From Hymenobacter psoromatis (GTDB lineage Bacteria > Bacteroidota > Bacteroidia > Cytophagales > Hymenobacteraceae), in contig NZ_JAIFAG010000001.1 in assembly GCF_020012125.1 (NCBI RefSeq), positions 3,782,001 to 3,846,000 of the forward strand: a DNA stretch of 64,000 nucleotides, in the 5' to 3' direction. Below, in pieces: positions 32,442 to 41,035 of this stretch; within the stretch, counting starts at the first letter, position 1; the number at the start of each line of letters is the position of its first letter. A program made the translations under genes and the position numbers. The notes beneath the pieces were generated by a model, which saw only the letters and a program-made list of their open reading frames with translations, was not told the origin of the DNA and did no database searches.

Positions 32442-33224
32442 ATGGTGGATTTCTGGAAGCAACTGTTTGGCAGTCGGCCAGCCGATGCCAGCGCGGGTCT
32501 TCCGGCTGCCCTGCCCTTCGCGGAGTTGGGGGTTGATATGCACTCGCATTTGCTGCCGGGCCTTGACGACGGGGCCGAAACCGTAGCGCACAGCCTCGAC
32601 CTATTGCGCGAGTTGCGGGCGCTGGGCTTTCGCAAGCTAGTGATGACCCCCCACATCATGGGCGATTTTTATAAGAATACGCCGGCTGGCATTCGGGCGG
32701 CGCTGGCTACGCTGCGCGCAGCGGCCACCGAAGCCGGCCTGGGCGACGTGGTGCTGGAGTGCGCCGCCGAATACTACCTCGACGAGTGGCTGGGCCATAA
32801 GCTGGCCGACGGCACGGAGATGCTGACCTTCGGCGGCGAGCAGCGCTACCTGCTCTTCGAAACTTCTTACATGAACGAGGCATTTAACCTGCAAACTACC
32901 ATTTTTGAGCTGCAAGCCGCGGGTTACCGCCCGGTGCTAGCCCACCCCGAGCGCTATGTGTACCTCTACGGCCGCTTTGCGGAGATAGAGAAGCTGCGCC
33001 ACGAATACGGCGTGCTGCTTCAGCTCAACCTCAATTCGCTGGCAGGCTACTACTCGCCAGCCGCCCGGCAGGTAGCCGAAAAGATGATTGACGCCGGGCT
33101 GGTCGATTTTGTGGGTACCGACACCCACCACCTGCGCCACACGGCCGCGCTAGGGTCCAAGACCGTGAAATCATCGTATTTCCGCAAGCTGATGGCGCTG
33201 CCCTTGCTTAATCCTACTCTTTAG
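32442..33224 (+). CDS. PHP-type tyrosine-protein phosphatase (CpsB/YwqE-like)
   Basis: A 260-residue metal-dependent phosphatase of the PHP fold. Metal-binding motifs are visible: DMHSHLLPGLDDGAE near residue 31, TPHIMG, AHPERY and GTDTHH near residue 225. CpsB-type enzymes dephosphorylate the tyrosine tail of Wzc-like kinases. The gene starts 9 bases after the kinase stop, which supports that pairing. Confidence 0.92.
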   Translation: MVDFWKQLFGSRPADASAGLPAALPFAELGVDMHSHLLPGLDDGAETVAHSLDLLRELRALGFRKLVMTPHIMGDFYKNTPAGIRAALATLRAAATEAGLGDVVLECAAEYYLDEWLGHKLADGTEMLTFGGEQRYLLFETSYMNEAFNLQTTIFELQAAGYRPVLAHPERYVYLYGRFAEIEKLRHEYGVLLQLNLNSLAGYYSPAARQVAEKMIDAGLVDFVGTDTHHLRHTAALGSKTVKSSYFRKLMALPLLNPTL

Positions 33225-33232
33225 CTTTTTGG

Positions 33233-33296
33233 TGCTTGGTACTGGGTGCTCGGGCCGCTCAACGACTCCCGAGCACAGTACCAAGCCCCAGGCACC
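33233..33296. repeat. Inverted repeat between phosphatase and epimerase genes
   Basis: Left arm 33233-33254 (TGCTTGGTACTGGGTGCTCG) and right arm 33268-33296 (CCCGAGCACAGTACCAAGCC) form a long stem with one offset. There is no U-tract. It is probably a dispersed palindromic repeat rather than a terminator. Confidence 0.6.
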
Positions 33297-33303
33297 AGAC
33301 CTT

Positions 33304-34317
33304 ATGATTTTCCTCACCGGTGGTACGGGCCTGATTGGCTCGTTTGTGCTGCGGGGGTTGCGGGCGCGGGGATTGGCCGTGCGGGCGCTGTACCGCGGCC
33401 CTACCCCCCCCGCCGGGCCCGAAGGCGTGGAGTGGCTGGCCGGCGAGCTGGCCGATACCAGTCTGCTGGCGGCGGCCCTCACGCCCGACGTGACGCACGT
33501 GCTGCACTGCGCCGGCCTGGTATCGTACGCGCCGCAGGACGAGGACGCGCTGCTGCACGTGAACGTAGAGGGCACCGCCGCTGTAGTCGATGCCTGCCTG
33601 CGCTGCCCCGGCGTGCGGCTGGGCTACGTGTCGTCGGTGGCGGCGCTGGGGCAGCCCGCGCCAACCGAAGCCTCTGCCGGCGCGGCCCCTACCCCCCTGC
33701 TACTGGATGAAGCCGCTACCTGGGACCTGGGCGCGCGCCATTCGGCCTATGCCACCAGCAAGTACTTGGCCGAGCTGGAGGTGTGGCGCGGCGTGGCCGA
33801 AGGACTATCGGCCGTTATCGTCAACCCGGCCATCGTGCTGGGGCCAGGCGACTGGGACCGGAGCAGTACCCGGCTGTTGCGCTACGCTTACGATGAGCAC
33901 CTTTTTTACACCCCCGGCCAGCTCAGCTTCGTGGATGCACGCGACGTGGCGGCCCACCTGTTGCGCCTCACCCTCGACCTGCCGCAACTGCCCGCCGCGC
34001 GCTACGTGCTCAGCGGCGGCACTTACCCCCTGGGCGAACTGCTAACCAAGCTGGCCCAGGCGCTGGGCCGCCGCCCGCCCAGCGTGGCCGTGCCTACCTG
34101 GGCCGCCGAGGTTATCTGGCGCGTGGAGCATACTCGCTCGGTGCTGACCAGGGCGCGGCCCCTCATCACCCGCGATACGGCGCGGGCCGGCCGGCAGCCA
34201 GTATTTTACGACACCCGCAAGGTGCAGCTTGCCACCGGCCTGGGCTTTCATTCGCTGGATGAAACTGTGGCCTGGCTGGCCCAAACCCTCGAAACGAACC
34301 GGATGAGCCGGCCGTAG
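33304..34317 (+). CDS. NAD-dependent epimerase/dehydratase family protein
   Basis: A 337-residue extended SDR starting at MIFLTGGTGLIGSFVLRGLR; an in-frame extension of 25 residues would run through the inverted repeat and is rejected. The catalytic YxxxK is seen in AYATSKYLAELE, and the C-terminal part has an NmrA/dihydroflavonol reductase-like look. The substrate is unknown. Its place after the export genes fits sugar or lipid modification, but the palindrome suggests it may be separately transcribed. Confidence 0.82.
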   Translation: MIFLTGGTGLIGSFVLRGLRARGLAVRALYRGPTPPAGPEGVEWLAGELADTSLLAAALTPDVTHVLHCAGLVSYAPQDEDALLHVNVEGTAAVVDACLRCPGVRLGYVSSVAALGQPAPTEASAGAAPTPLLLDEAATWDLGARHSAYATSKYLAELEVWRGVAEGLSAVIVNPAIVLGPGDWDRSSTRLLRYAYDEHLFYTPGQLSFVDARDVAAHLLRLTLDLPQLPAARYVLSGGTYPLGELLTKLAQALGRRPPSVAVPTWAAEVIWRVEHTRSVLTRARPLITRDTARAGRQPVFYDTRKVQLATGLGFHSLDETVAWLAQTLETNRMSRP

Positions 34318-34464
34318 GTTGTATCTTAGCCTGTAGCAGTGCCCCTTGCTTTACCTTGCCAGTGGGGGGTAGCAGACAAAAAAGCCGGCTTTGGGCCGTT
34401 GCTATACTTGGCATCCTATTAGCAGGAAAACAAGACGAGTTATCGTTTATAATTCGTGATACTT

Positions 34465-35868
34465 ATGCGCATGAACGAACCATTTGACGACCCGCGAGCA
34501 GCCCAGGATACCGTGCGACGCTACGAACAGATGCTAGCGGCTGACGAAACCGCCTTTTTTGACTTAGAAGAGTTTGAAGTAATTATTGACCACTACGTAA
34601 CCTCGGCCGCATTCGATAAAGCTCAGCAAGCCTGCGAGGCGGCCCTGGGCCAGTACCCTTTCTCAACCGAACTGCTCATCGACCGCGCCCAAATAGCCGC
34701 TATGCGTGGCGATTACGCCGAGGCTGAGCGCCAGATTGCCAGCGTAGCCACCCGCGACCCCGACAACGCCGATGTGGCCGTAACCCGCGGCATTATTGCC
34801 ACCCAGCGCGGCGATTTTGACGAGGCCGTGCGCTTTTTTCAGAGTGCGTTGGAGCGCAACCCCGACCGCGAAGACATTCACTTTAACCTGGGCTTGGCTT
34901 ACCAAAGCTGGCACAAGTTTAAGAGCGCGGCCCGGCACTATAAGCACAGCTTACGCTTGCAGCCCGACAATGAAACCACCGTGCAGGAGCTGCTCAACTG
35001 CCTCGAAACCACCGAGCGGCTGCTGGAGCACGAGGAGTTTTTTCAGCGATTCACCGACGATGACCCCTATTCGGCCACGGCCTGGTACAACCTGGGGCAG
35101 TATTACTACCGGCTCGAAAAGTGGGAGCAGGCGGCGGCCGCGTTTGACTACGCCATCGTTATTGAGGGCGATTTTTATGACGCTCACCACTGGCTGGCCG
35201 ACACCTTCGTGTGCCAGCAGGACTATACCCGCGCCATCGGCGAGTTCGAACTGAGCTACCCTACCGGCGAGCCGACCGATGAGGCACTCTGTAACATTGG
35301 GGAGTGCTACGAGAAGCTGCGCGAGTGGGAAAAATCCCGCCAGTATTACCGCAAGGCGCTCGAACTCAACCCCGAGATGGACGAAGCGTGGTTTGGGCAA
35401 GGCGTGCTGCTGCAAGAACAGGAGCGGCCTTACGAGGCCCTGCACTTCTTCCGCAAAGCGGTGGAATTGTACGGCGATAGCAGCGAGTACTGGGCGGCGC
35501 TGGGAGCGGCCGAAAACCAGGTGGGCAACATCGTAAGCGCCCTCGAAGCCTACGAGAAAGCCACCGAAGTATCGCCCGACGATGCCACCGGCTGGGTGAG
35601 CTGGAGCGCCATTCTCTACGAGCAGGGCCACTACGAGGAGGCCATCGACCTGCTGCGGCACGCCGAGGAGCTGCACCCGCACGAAGCGCATTTTCACTAT
35701 ATGCTGTGCGCCTACCTGCTGGCCGCCGGCCGGTTGCGCGAGGCGTATCAGCAGCTCGAAACGGCCCTTACCCTCAACTTTGAGCAGCACTCGCTGCTGT
35801 TCGACTACTTCCCCGAGCTGGAAAAACAGCCCGCTTTGCAGCGGCTTATTGACCAGTTTCGCAAGTAG
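34465..35868 (+). CDS. Tetratricopeptide repeat protein
   Basis: 467 residues of tandem helical TPR units across almost the whole length (YNLGQYYYRLEKWEQAAAAF; ECYEKLREWEKSRQYYRKAL; MLCAYLLAAGRLREAYQQLE). No signal peptide or membrane helix is seen, so it is probably a cytoplasmic scaffold. Starts at 34465 or 34471 are equally possible. The chain is acidic. The partner is unknown. It ends at a strong terminator. Confidence 0.85.
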   Translation: MRMNEPFDDPRAAQDTVRRYEQMLAADETAFFDLEEFEVIIDHYVTSAAFDKAQQACEAALGQYPFSTELLIDRAQIAAMRGDYAEAERQIASVATRDPDNADVAVTRGIIATQRGDFDEAVRFFQSALERNPDREDIHFNLGLAYQSWHKFKSAARHYKHSLRLQPDNETTVQELLNCLETTERLLEHEEFFQRFTDDDPYSATAWYNLGQYYYRLEKWEQAAAAFDYAIVIEGDFYDAHHWLADTFVCQQDYTRAIGEFELSYPTGEPTDEALCNIGECYEKLREWEKSRQYYRKALELNPEMDEAWFGQGVLLQEQERPYEALHFFRKAVELYGDSSEYWAALGAAENQVGNIVSALEAYEKATEVSPDDATGWVSWSAILYEQGHYEEAIDLLRHAEELHPHEAHFHYMLCAYLLAAGRLREAYQQLETALTLNFEQHSLLFDYFPELEKQPALQRLIDQFRK

Positions 35869-35906
35869 GGGGTAGGGCGGCGGCGCGCCGCCCGCGGTTT
35901 ATGCCC

Positions 35907-35949
35907 TAATTTTGCACCTGCCCGCCGCTTCGGCGGGCAGGTTTTTTTT
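35907..35949 (+). terminator. Terminator of the TPR gene, overlapping a possible promoter
   Basis: Stem ACCTGCCCGCCG (35916-35927) and CGGCGGGCAGGT (35931-35942) with a 3-base loop runs into eight T. Directly before it TAATTTTG (35907-35914) fits the -7 consensus, so a transcript for the next gene may start at the foot of the hairpin. Confidence 0.85.
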
Positions 35950-35993
35950 GCGCCAATTTTCGTCATTGAAGGGCCGACGCCCGATTTCCTCGC

Positions 35994-36824
35994 ATGAACT
36001 ACTCGCTTTCTCAGCTGCCCGAACGCACCCCGAAACCCCGTGAGCAGGGCTTTACCATGATGATGGATAAGGGCCTCAGCCTACGGGAGGTGGAAGACTA
36101 CCTGGAGGTGGCGGCCCCCTACACCGACATTGTGAAGCTGGGCTGGGCCACGTCCTATGTAGTGCCCAACTTGCAGCGCAAGCTGGATGCCTACCGCGCG
36201 GGCGGTATCCCGGTGTACCTGGGCGGCACGCTCTTCGAGGCGTTTATCATCCGCAATCAGTTTGATGACTACCGACGGCTGCTCGACAGCTTTGGGCTGG
36301 AGTACGCGGAGGTGTCGGATGGCAGCATCGACTTGCCCCACGACCGCAAGTGCGAGTTCATTCGGGAGCTGAGCAAGTCGGTGAAGGTGCTAAGTGAGGT
36401 GGGCTCGAAGGATGCGGAGAAGATTATTCCGCCCTACAAGTGGATTTCGCAGATGCAGAGCGAGCTGGAGGCCGGGGCCATCAAGGTCATCGGCGAGGCC
36501 CGTGAGGGCGGCAACGTGGGCCTGTTTCGTAGCACGGGCGAAGTGCGCTCGGGGCTGGTAGAGGAGATTCTGACCAAGATTCCCTCCGAGCGCATCATCT
36601 GGGAAGCACCGCAGAAGGCACAGCAGGTGTGGTTTATCAAGCTGCTGGGGGCCAATGTGAACCTCGGCAACATCGCCCCCAATGAGATGGTGAGCCTCGA
36701 AACTATCCGCCTGGGTTTGCGCGGCGACACTTTCACCCACTTCCTGGATATGGACGCCGTGGACCCCATGTTCCACCCCGCTCCCAAGACTGGCAAGCCA
36801 GGCACGTCGATGCCGCGGGGGTAG
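35994..36824 (+). CDS. Phosphosulfolactate synthase family protein (ComA-like)
   Basis: A 276-residue TIM-barrel protein of the ComA family, which joins sulfite to phosphoenolpyruvate in archaeal coenzyme M synthesis. Typical segments are TDIVKLGWATSYVV, VYLGGTLFEAFIIRNQFDDY, VSDGSIDLPHDRK and EAREGGNVGLFRSTGEVR. Coenzyme M is not expected here. In Bacteroidota a route to sulfolactate or cysteate for sulfonolipids is possible but is inference. No ComB or ComC homologue lies nearby. The stop codon is formed by a GGGGGTAG octamer. Confidence 0.85.
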   Translation: MNYSLSQLPERTPKPREQGFTMMMDKGLSLREVEDYLEVAAPYTDIVKLGWATSYVVPNLQRKLDAYRAGGIPVYLGGTLFEAFIIRNQFDDYRRLLDSFGLEYAEVSDGSIDLPHDRKCEFIRELSKSVKVLSEVGSKDAEKIIPPYKWISQMQSELEAGAIKVIGEAREGGNVGLFRSTGEVRSGLVEEILTKIPSERIIWEAPQKAQQVWFIKLLGANVNLGNIAPNEMVSLETIRLGLRGDTFTHFLDMDAVDPMFHPAPKTGKPGTSMPRG

Positions 36825-36865
36825 GGCCAATTAGCCATCCCCCTACCCCCGGTTTCCGACCGACC

Positions 36866-36969
36866 GTAGAGACGCGCCCCTGCGCGTCTCTCTTCGTTGG
36901 GGGGTAGCGAGTTGGTGAGGGCCGACGACCGGCGCAGATGGGCAGAGACGCGAAGGGTCGCGTCTCTAC
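36866..36969. repeat. REP array D: one convergent pair (BIME)
   Basis: A GTAG-headed hairpin on the plus strand (36866-36891, a variant with CGCCCCTGCG in the loop region) faces one on the minus strand (36944-36969). The outer span is 104 bases, matching the convergent pairs of the other arrays. It lies between the comA-like and NUDIX genes, which converge. Confidence 0.88.
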
Positions 36970-37541
36970 GCTCCTTTAGCCAAAAACTTTTCGGCTTTCA
37001 GTAGGCCGGCTACGCTGATGGCGTCGGTAATAACGTCACGCATTACCAGGTCCACGGCTTGGGTGAGGGGAAGCTTCCAGAGGCGCAGGTCTTCAGTTTC
37101 TTCGGGCTCCCACTCCGTTTGGGTGAGGTCCTGGGCCAGAAAAACGAAGCCCTCTTCATCGGTCACGGAGTTGGAAGTGTGCAGGCGGGCCAGGTGGGTC
37201 CAGCGGGCGGCGAGCAGGCCAGTTTCTTCGCGCAGCTCCCGCTGGGCGGAGGCTACGGGGTCTACGCCGATGACGCCGCCGCCCATCGGAATTTCCCAGG
37301 AATATTCGTTCAGGGTGTAGCGGTACTGGCCCACGAGCCAGGTATTGCCCTGCTCGTCGAGGGGCACGATGCCGATGGCCTTATTGCGCATCGATACCAC
37401 GCCGTAGATGCCGGCACCGCCTTGGGGGTTCAGCACCTGGTCTTCGCGCACACTTATCCAAGGGTTTTCGTATTTGGCTTCGGTGCTCAGGGTTTGCCAG
37501 GGATTGTGGTGGGGGTCGAAGTCGGTGGGGGGCGGCGTCAT
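36966..37541 (-). CDS. NUDIX hydrolase (ADP-ribose pyrophosphatase-like)
   Basis: A 191-residue NUDIX enzyme. The Nudix box is seen as GGGVIGVDPVASAQRELREE followed by TGL, with the REELREE-type metal site intact. The N-terminal beta part (WISVREDQVLNPQGG) fits the ADP-ribose pyrophosphatase group. Its stop codon overlaps the GTAG head of the minus-strand REP copy at 36944-36969, so the repeat has contributed the end of the gene. Confidence 0.9.
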   Translation of the reverse strand: MTPPPTDFDPHHNPWQTLSTEAKYENPWISVREDQVLNPQGGAGIYGVVSMRNKAIGIVPLDEQGNTWLVGQYRYTLNEYSWEIPMGGGVIGVDPVASAQRELREETGLLAARWTHLARLHTSNSVTDEEGFVFLAQDLTQTEWEPEETEDLRLWKLPLTQAVDLVMRDVITDAISVAGLLKAEKFLAKGA

Positions 37542-37672
37542 CGGGGGCTGGGGCGAGGGGTAGGGAAGGCAAAACTACGGCCGCCCGCCCCGGCCCAACC
37601 CCGCCGCGCGGGCCGCGTATGCTACTGCACGCTCCCCGGCCGTTTATTTCCCGGCCGCAGGGAGCCTTCCGC

Positions 37673-37924
37673 ATGGCCGATAAGCCCACTAAGCCCGACG
37701 CTACCCCCCCCGCCGACGACTCCCTGCTCAACCTTAAGTTCGCCCAGGCTGAAGCCGACCTCGCCAAGAAAAACGGCGGCCTCGGGCCCACCACCAACGT
37801 GTACGTGACCGACGAAGAGGACTCCGAAATCACGCAGGGCGAAGGCCCGGTAGACAGCCAGGGCCAGCGCCGCGGCGATATTGACCCCGACCGCGAGGGT
37901 TCCAACGCCGGTAGCCACAGCTAA
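37673..37924 (+). CDS. Small hypothetical hydrophilic protein
   Basis: 83 residues starting at MADKPTKPDATPPADDSLLN, rich in Asp, Glu, Pro and Gly, with no membrane segment and probably poorly ordered. I do not recognise a family. It lies 3 bases before the DUF4252 gene, which suggests co-expression. An upstream in-frame start would add 18 residues. Confidence 0.6.
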   Translation: MADKPTKPDATPPADDSLLNLKFAQAEADLAKKNGGLGPTTNVYVTDEEDSEITQGEGPVDSQGQRRGDIDPDREGSNAGSHS

Positions 37925-37927
37925 TTG

Positions 37928-38518
37928 ATGCCCTTGCGTACCCGCCGCTTCGCCTACCCCCGCCGCCTGGCGCAGTGCTTATTACTGGCTGGCCTGGTAG
38001 CGGGGCTGGGCAGCTGCCGGGCCAGCGGCCCCGGCAGCCCCGCCCACACCGTAGCCGGTTTTTTCGATAAGTACCACGACCAGCCGGGCTTCCATACCGT
38101 TGACTGGTCGGCTGACCTCTTGCAGCGCCTGGCCCTGGTGCGGGTGGGTAAGCTGCTGGGCGGCAACGACCTCACCAACGCCGTTACCGGCATCCGCACG
38201 GCGCGGGCCCTCACTTTCGCCCCCACCAGCAGCAGCGCCCAGGGCCTGGTGCGCGACGGCCTGAACCCAGAGGCCGAGGGCCTGCTTCGGGCTGAGCGCT
38301 ACACGCCCCTGGCCGTATCGGGCGGCGGCGCTACCCCCTACCGCTACGTCATCAGGGCCAATGGCGACCGCGTGAGCGAATTGGTGGCAACCGGAGCCTT
38401 GCCCAGCGCCCTCGGTTCGTTTGTGCTGGTGCAGGTGCAGGGAAGCTTCACCCGCGCCCAGGCCGAAGCCCTGAGCAAAGTGCTGCCCGAAGTGGTGCAG
38501 CAGACGGCCGGCCGCTAA
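37928..38518 (+). CDS. DUF4252-type lipoprotein
   Basis: A 196-residue exported protein. After the basic N-terminus, LAQCLLLAGLVAGLGSC gives a lipobox with Cys at about residue 30. The mature part (FFDKYHDQPGFHTVDWSADL) resembles DUF4252 proteins common in Bacteroidota, whose function is unknown. A terminator follows. Confidence 0.72.
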   Translation: MPLRTRRFAYPRRLAQCLLLAGLVAGLGSCRASGPGSPAHTVAGFFDKYHDQPGFHTVDWSADLLQRLALVRVGKLLGGNDLTNAVTGIRTARALTFAPTSSSAQGLVRDGLNPEAEGLLRAERYTPLAVSGGGATPYRYVIRANGDRVSELVATGALPSALGSFVLVQVQGSFTRAQAEALSKVLPEVVQQTAGR

Positions 38519-38554
38519 CCCCCCGCCCTACCCCCCCGGCCCCGGCCTGTTAGC

Positions 38555-38587
38555 CACCGCCCAGCCTCATGGCTGGGCGGTGTTTTT
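38555..38587 (+). terminator. Terminator after the DUF4252 gene
   Basis: Perfect 12-base arms CACCGCCCAGCC (38555-38566) and GGCTGGGCGGTG (38571-38582) with loop TCAT are followed by TTTTT. Confidence 0.9.
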
Positions 38588-38671
38588 ATAGAGCGCCTGC
38601 AACCTTTGCCCGGCCCGTTTCGCTCGTAGGGGTTCCTACCCCCGCTTACCCGACGCAGCCCCGCCCGGCTT

Positions 38672-39211
38672 ATGAAACGCTACCTCCCCATTGCTTGCCT
38701 GCTGCTCTGCGCCTTTCAGTGCGGCGTCGATTACGATGGGCCCGATGTCTATTTTGGGCCGGGCGAGAGCATCACGCGCCGCGACGCCCAGGGCCGCCCC
38801 AACGGCCCCCCGGACCCCGACGACTGGGTCTCGGATGCCACCTGGAGCGGCGAGGAAACCCACCTACTGGGCCTCCCCTACGGCGCTGGCCTGGTGCCGC
38901 TTAATGGCTCCCAGCAGCTAGCCACGGTTAGCCACACCGAAGCTTTCCCCAACCCGGCCCCCAACGGGGAGGCGACCTGGCGCATCCAGCTTAGCCTGGC
39001 CGCTCCCTGCCCCTGCCTGGTCCAGTCGGTGTACGTGAGCCGCCGCTACACCTTTATCGACCGTAGCAGCGATACCCTGCAAGCCGGCGACAGCCGGCGC
39101 GTGCCCCTGCGCACCCAGGCCCCCGGCCAGCTCTACCGCCTCTACTACCTCATCAGCAACGCCAACGGCCTCCTCTACAAAGGCCACGGCGACGTGCGCC
39201 ACGCCGAGTAG
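38672..39211 (+). CDS. Hypothetical lipoprotein
   Basis: A 179-residue exported protein with signal peptide MKRYLPIACLLLCAFQC; the AFQC lipobox places Cys at residue 17. The rest is beta-rich and has a CPC motif (APCPCLVQSV). I recognise no family. It stands alone after a terminator. Confidence 0.7.
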   Translation: MKRYLPIACLLLCAFQCGVDYDGPDVYFGPGESITRRDAQGRPNGPPDPDDWVSDATWSGEETHLLGLPYGAGLVPLNGSQQLATVSHTEAFPNPAPNGEATWRIQLSLAAPCPCLVQSVYVSRRYTFIDRSSDTLQAGDSRRVPLRTQAPGQLYRLYYLISNANGLLYKGHGDVRHAE

Positions 39212-39365
39212 CCGCCCGCACCCCGCCCCCCCAATCGCCAGGCTCCGCCTCTTCGTGGAGGAGAGGGGGCCGGGGGGTAGGGCGCACGCCCGCGCCGATA
39301 GCAAGAAAGAACCAGCAGGCGAAGCACCCGCCCGCGCCGTAAGCCCAACCGCCACCCCTACCCCG

Positions 39366-40967
39366 CTAACTATCAAACTTAATCCCTTGCGCCAGCGGCA
39401 ACTCCGTGCCGTAATTAATGGTGTTCGTCTGCCGGCGCATGTAGACTTTCCAGGCATCGGAGCCGGACTCGCGTCCGCCGCCGGTTTCTTTCTCGCCGCC
39501 AAAAGCCCCGCCGATTTCGGCCCCGCTGGTACCAATGTTCACGTTGGCGATGCCGCAGTCGGAACCGGGGCTGGCCAGAAAGGCTTCGGCCTCGCGCATA
39601 TTCAGGGTGAAGATGGCCGAGGAGAGGCCCTGCCGCACGCCATTCTGGAGGGCAATGGCGTTTTCGACCCCGCCCGAATATTTCAGGAGGTAGAGGATGG
39701 GCGCGAAGGTCTCGGCCTGCACGGTGGGGTAGTGGTTCTCAGCGGCTACCAGGGCCGGGAGCACGTAGTGGCCGCCGTGGAGCTCGGCGCTGCTCACCAC
39801 CTGGCCGCCCGTCAGCACGGTGCCGCCTTCGCGCTGCACGGCTTCCAGGGCATTGGTGAAAGCCGTTACCGCATCGGCGTCGATGAGGGGGCCGACCAGG
39901 GTGCCGGCTTGCAGCGGGTGGCCCACCGGCAGCTTGGCGTAGGCGGCTAAGAGGCGTTTCGTCACCTCCTCATAGATATCGGCGTGGATGATGAGCCGGC
40001 GCGTGGTGGTGCAGCGCTGCCCGGCCGTGCCCACCGCCCCAAACACGATGGCGCGCATGGCCATGTCCAAGTCGGCCCCTGGGGCCAGGATGATGGCATT
40101 GTTGCCGCCCAGCTCCAGCAGCGCCCTACCCAGCCGCTGACCCACGGCCGCCCCCACGGCGCGGCCCATGCGGGTGCTGCCCGTGGCCGATACCAGCGGC
40201 ACCCGCTCGTCGGCGCTCATGGCTTTGCCTACTTCCGGCCCGCCCAGCACGAGGTTGAAGACGCCTTCCGGCACGGCGTTCTTCGCCAGCACTTCCCGGA
40301 GCAGGTGCTGAATGGCTACCCCCGCCAACGGCGTTTTCTCCGAGGGCTTCCAGATAACGACATCCCCGCACACGGCGGCCAGCATGGCGTTCCAGCTCCA
40401 CACGGCCACCGGGAAGTTAAAGGCCGAGATAACCCCCACGATGCCCAGCGGGTGATACTGCTCGTACATCCGGTGTGCGGGCCGCTCGGAGTGCATTGTC
40501 AGCCCGTGGAGCTGCCGGCTCAGGCCCACCGCGAAGTCGCAGATATCAATCATCTCCTGCACTTCGCCCAAGCCCTCCTGCAATATTTTCCCCATCTCGT
40601 AGCTCACCAGCTTGCCCAGGGCTTCCTTGTGGTGGCGCAGGGCATTGCCAATCTGCCGCACGATGTCGCCGCGCCGGGGCGCGGGCACCAGCCGCCACTG
40701 CGCAAACGCCGTTTCGGCCGTTGCCACCACCGTGTTATAGTCGGCCACCGTGGCCTCAGCCACCGCCGCAATGCGCTGCCCATCGGCCGGCGACACAATG
40801 TCCCTGGCCGCATTCTGTTTGCCGCCCCATACCTGCCCGGTGCTGAAGGCCGGGTTGGTATCGGCCACGCCGAGCTGGCGCAGCACGTCCCGGATGCCGT
40901 GGGGGTCGTGGTGGGGGTGCGGTACGGTCACGTCTTTTTTGGTCGCTTCTTCGAGGGCCTGCTTCAT
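39366..40967 (-). CDS. ALDH7-type aldehyde dehydrogenase (AASADH/piperideine-6-carboxylate dehydrogenase)
   Basis: A 533-residue aldehyde dehydrogenase closest in character to antiquitin (ALDH7), which oxidises alpha-aminoadipate semialdehyde in lysine breakdown. The catalytic Cys lies in GQRCTTTRRLI near residue 318 and the general base Glu in LLELGGNNA. The NAD-binding VISAFNFPVAVWSWNAMLA and SATGSTRMGRAV are present. No other lysine catabolism gene is adjacent, so the pathway is inferred from family only. It is divergent from REP array A. Confidence 0.88.
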   Translation of the reverse strand: MKQALEEATKKDVTVPHPHHDPHGIRDVLRQLGVADTNPAFSTGQVWGGKQNAARDIVSPADGQRIAAVAEATVADYNTVVATAETAFAQWRLVPAPRRGDIVRQIGNALRHHKEALGKLVSYEMGKILQEGLGEVQEMIDICDFAVGLSRQLHGLTMHSERPAHRMYEQYHPLGIVGVISAFNFPVAVWSWNAMLAAVCGDVVIWKPSEKTPLAGVAIQHLLREVLAKNAVPEGVFNLVLGGPEVGKAMSADERVPLVSATGSTRMGRAVGAAVGQRLGRALLELGGNNAIILAPGADLDMAMRAIVFGAVGTAGQRCTTTRRLIIHADIYEEVTKRLLAAYAKLPVGHPLQAGTLVGPLIDADAVTAFTNALEAVQREGGTVLTGGQVVSSAELHGGHYVLPALVAAENHYPTVQAETFAPILYLLKYSGGVENAIALQNGVRQGLSSAIFTLNMREAEAFLASPGSDCGIANVNIGTSGAEIGGAFGGEKETGGGRESGSDAWKVYMRRQTNTINYGTELPLAQGIKFDS

Positions 40968-40995
40968 GAGGGTGGGGGGGTAGGGGGTAGAGGGG

Positions 40996-41003
40996 CAAAG
41001 GTA
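40996..41003 (-). promoter_or_regulatory. Possible -7 element for the ALDH gene
   Basis: TACCTTTG on the minus strand lies 29 bases before the ALDH ATG. There is no TTG at the expected distance. The REP array begins 33 bases upstream of it. Confidence 0.5.
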
Positions 41004-41035
41004 GGAGGACGAGCAAGGTGAACACCCGAACGCCC

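Noticed and set aside
39984..41021. 345-codon open frame opposite the ALDH gene
   Set aside because: It is antisense to an intact aldehyde dehydrogenase, His/Arg/Gly-rich and without domain features.
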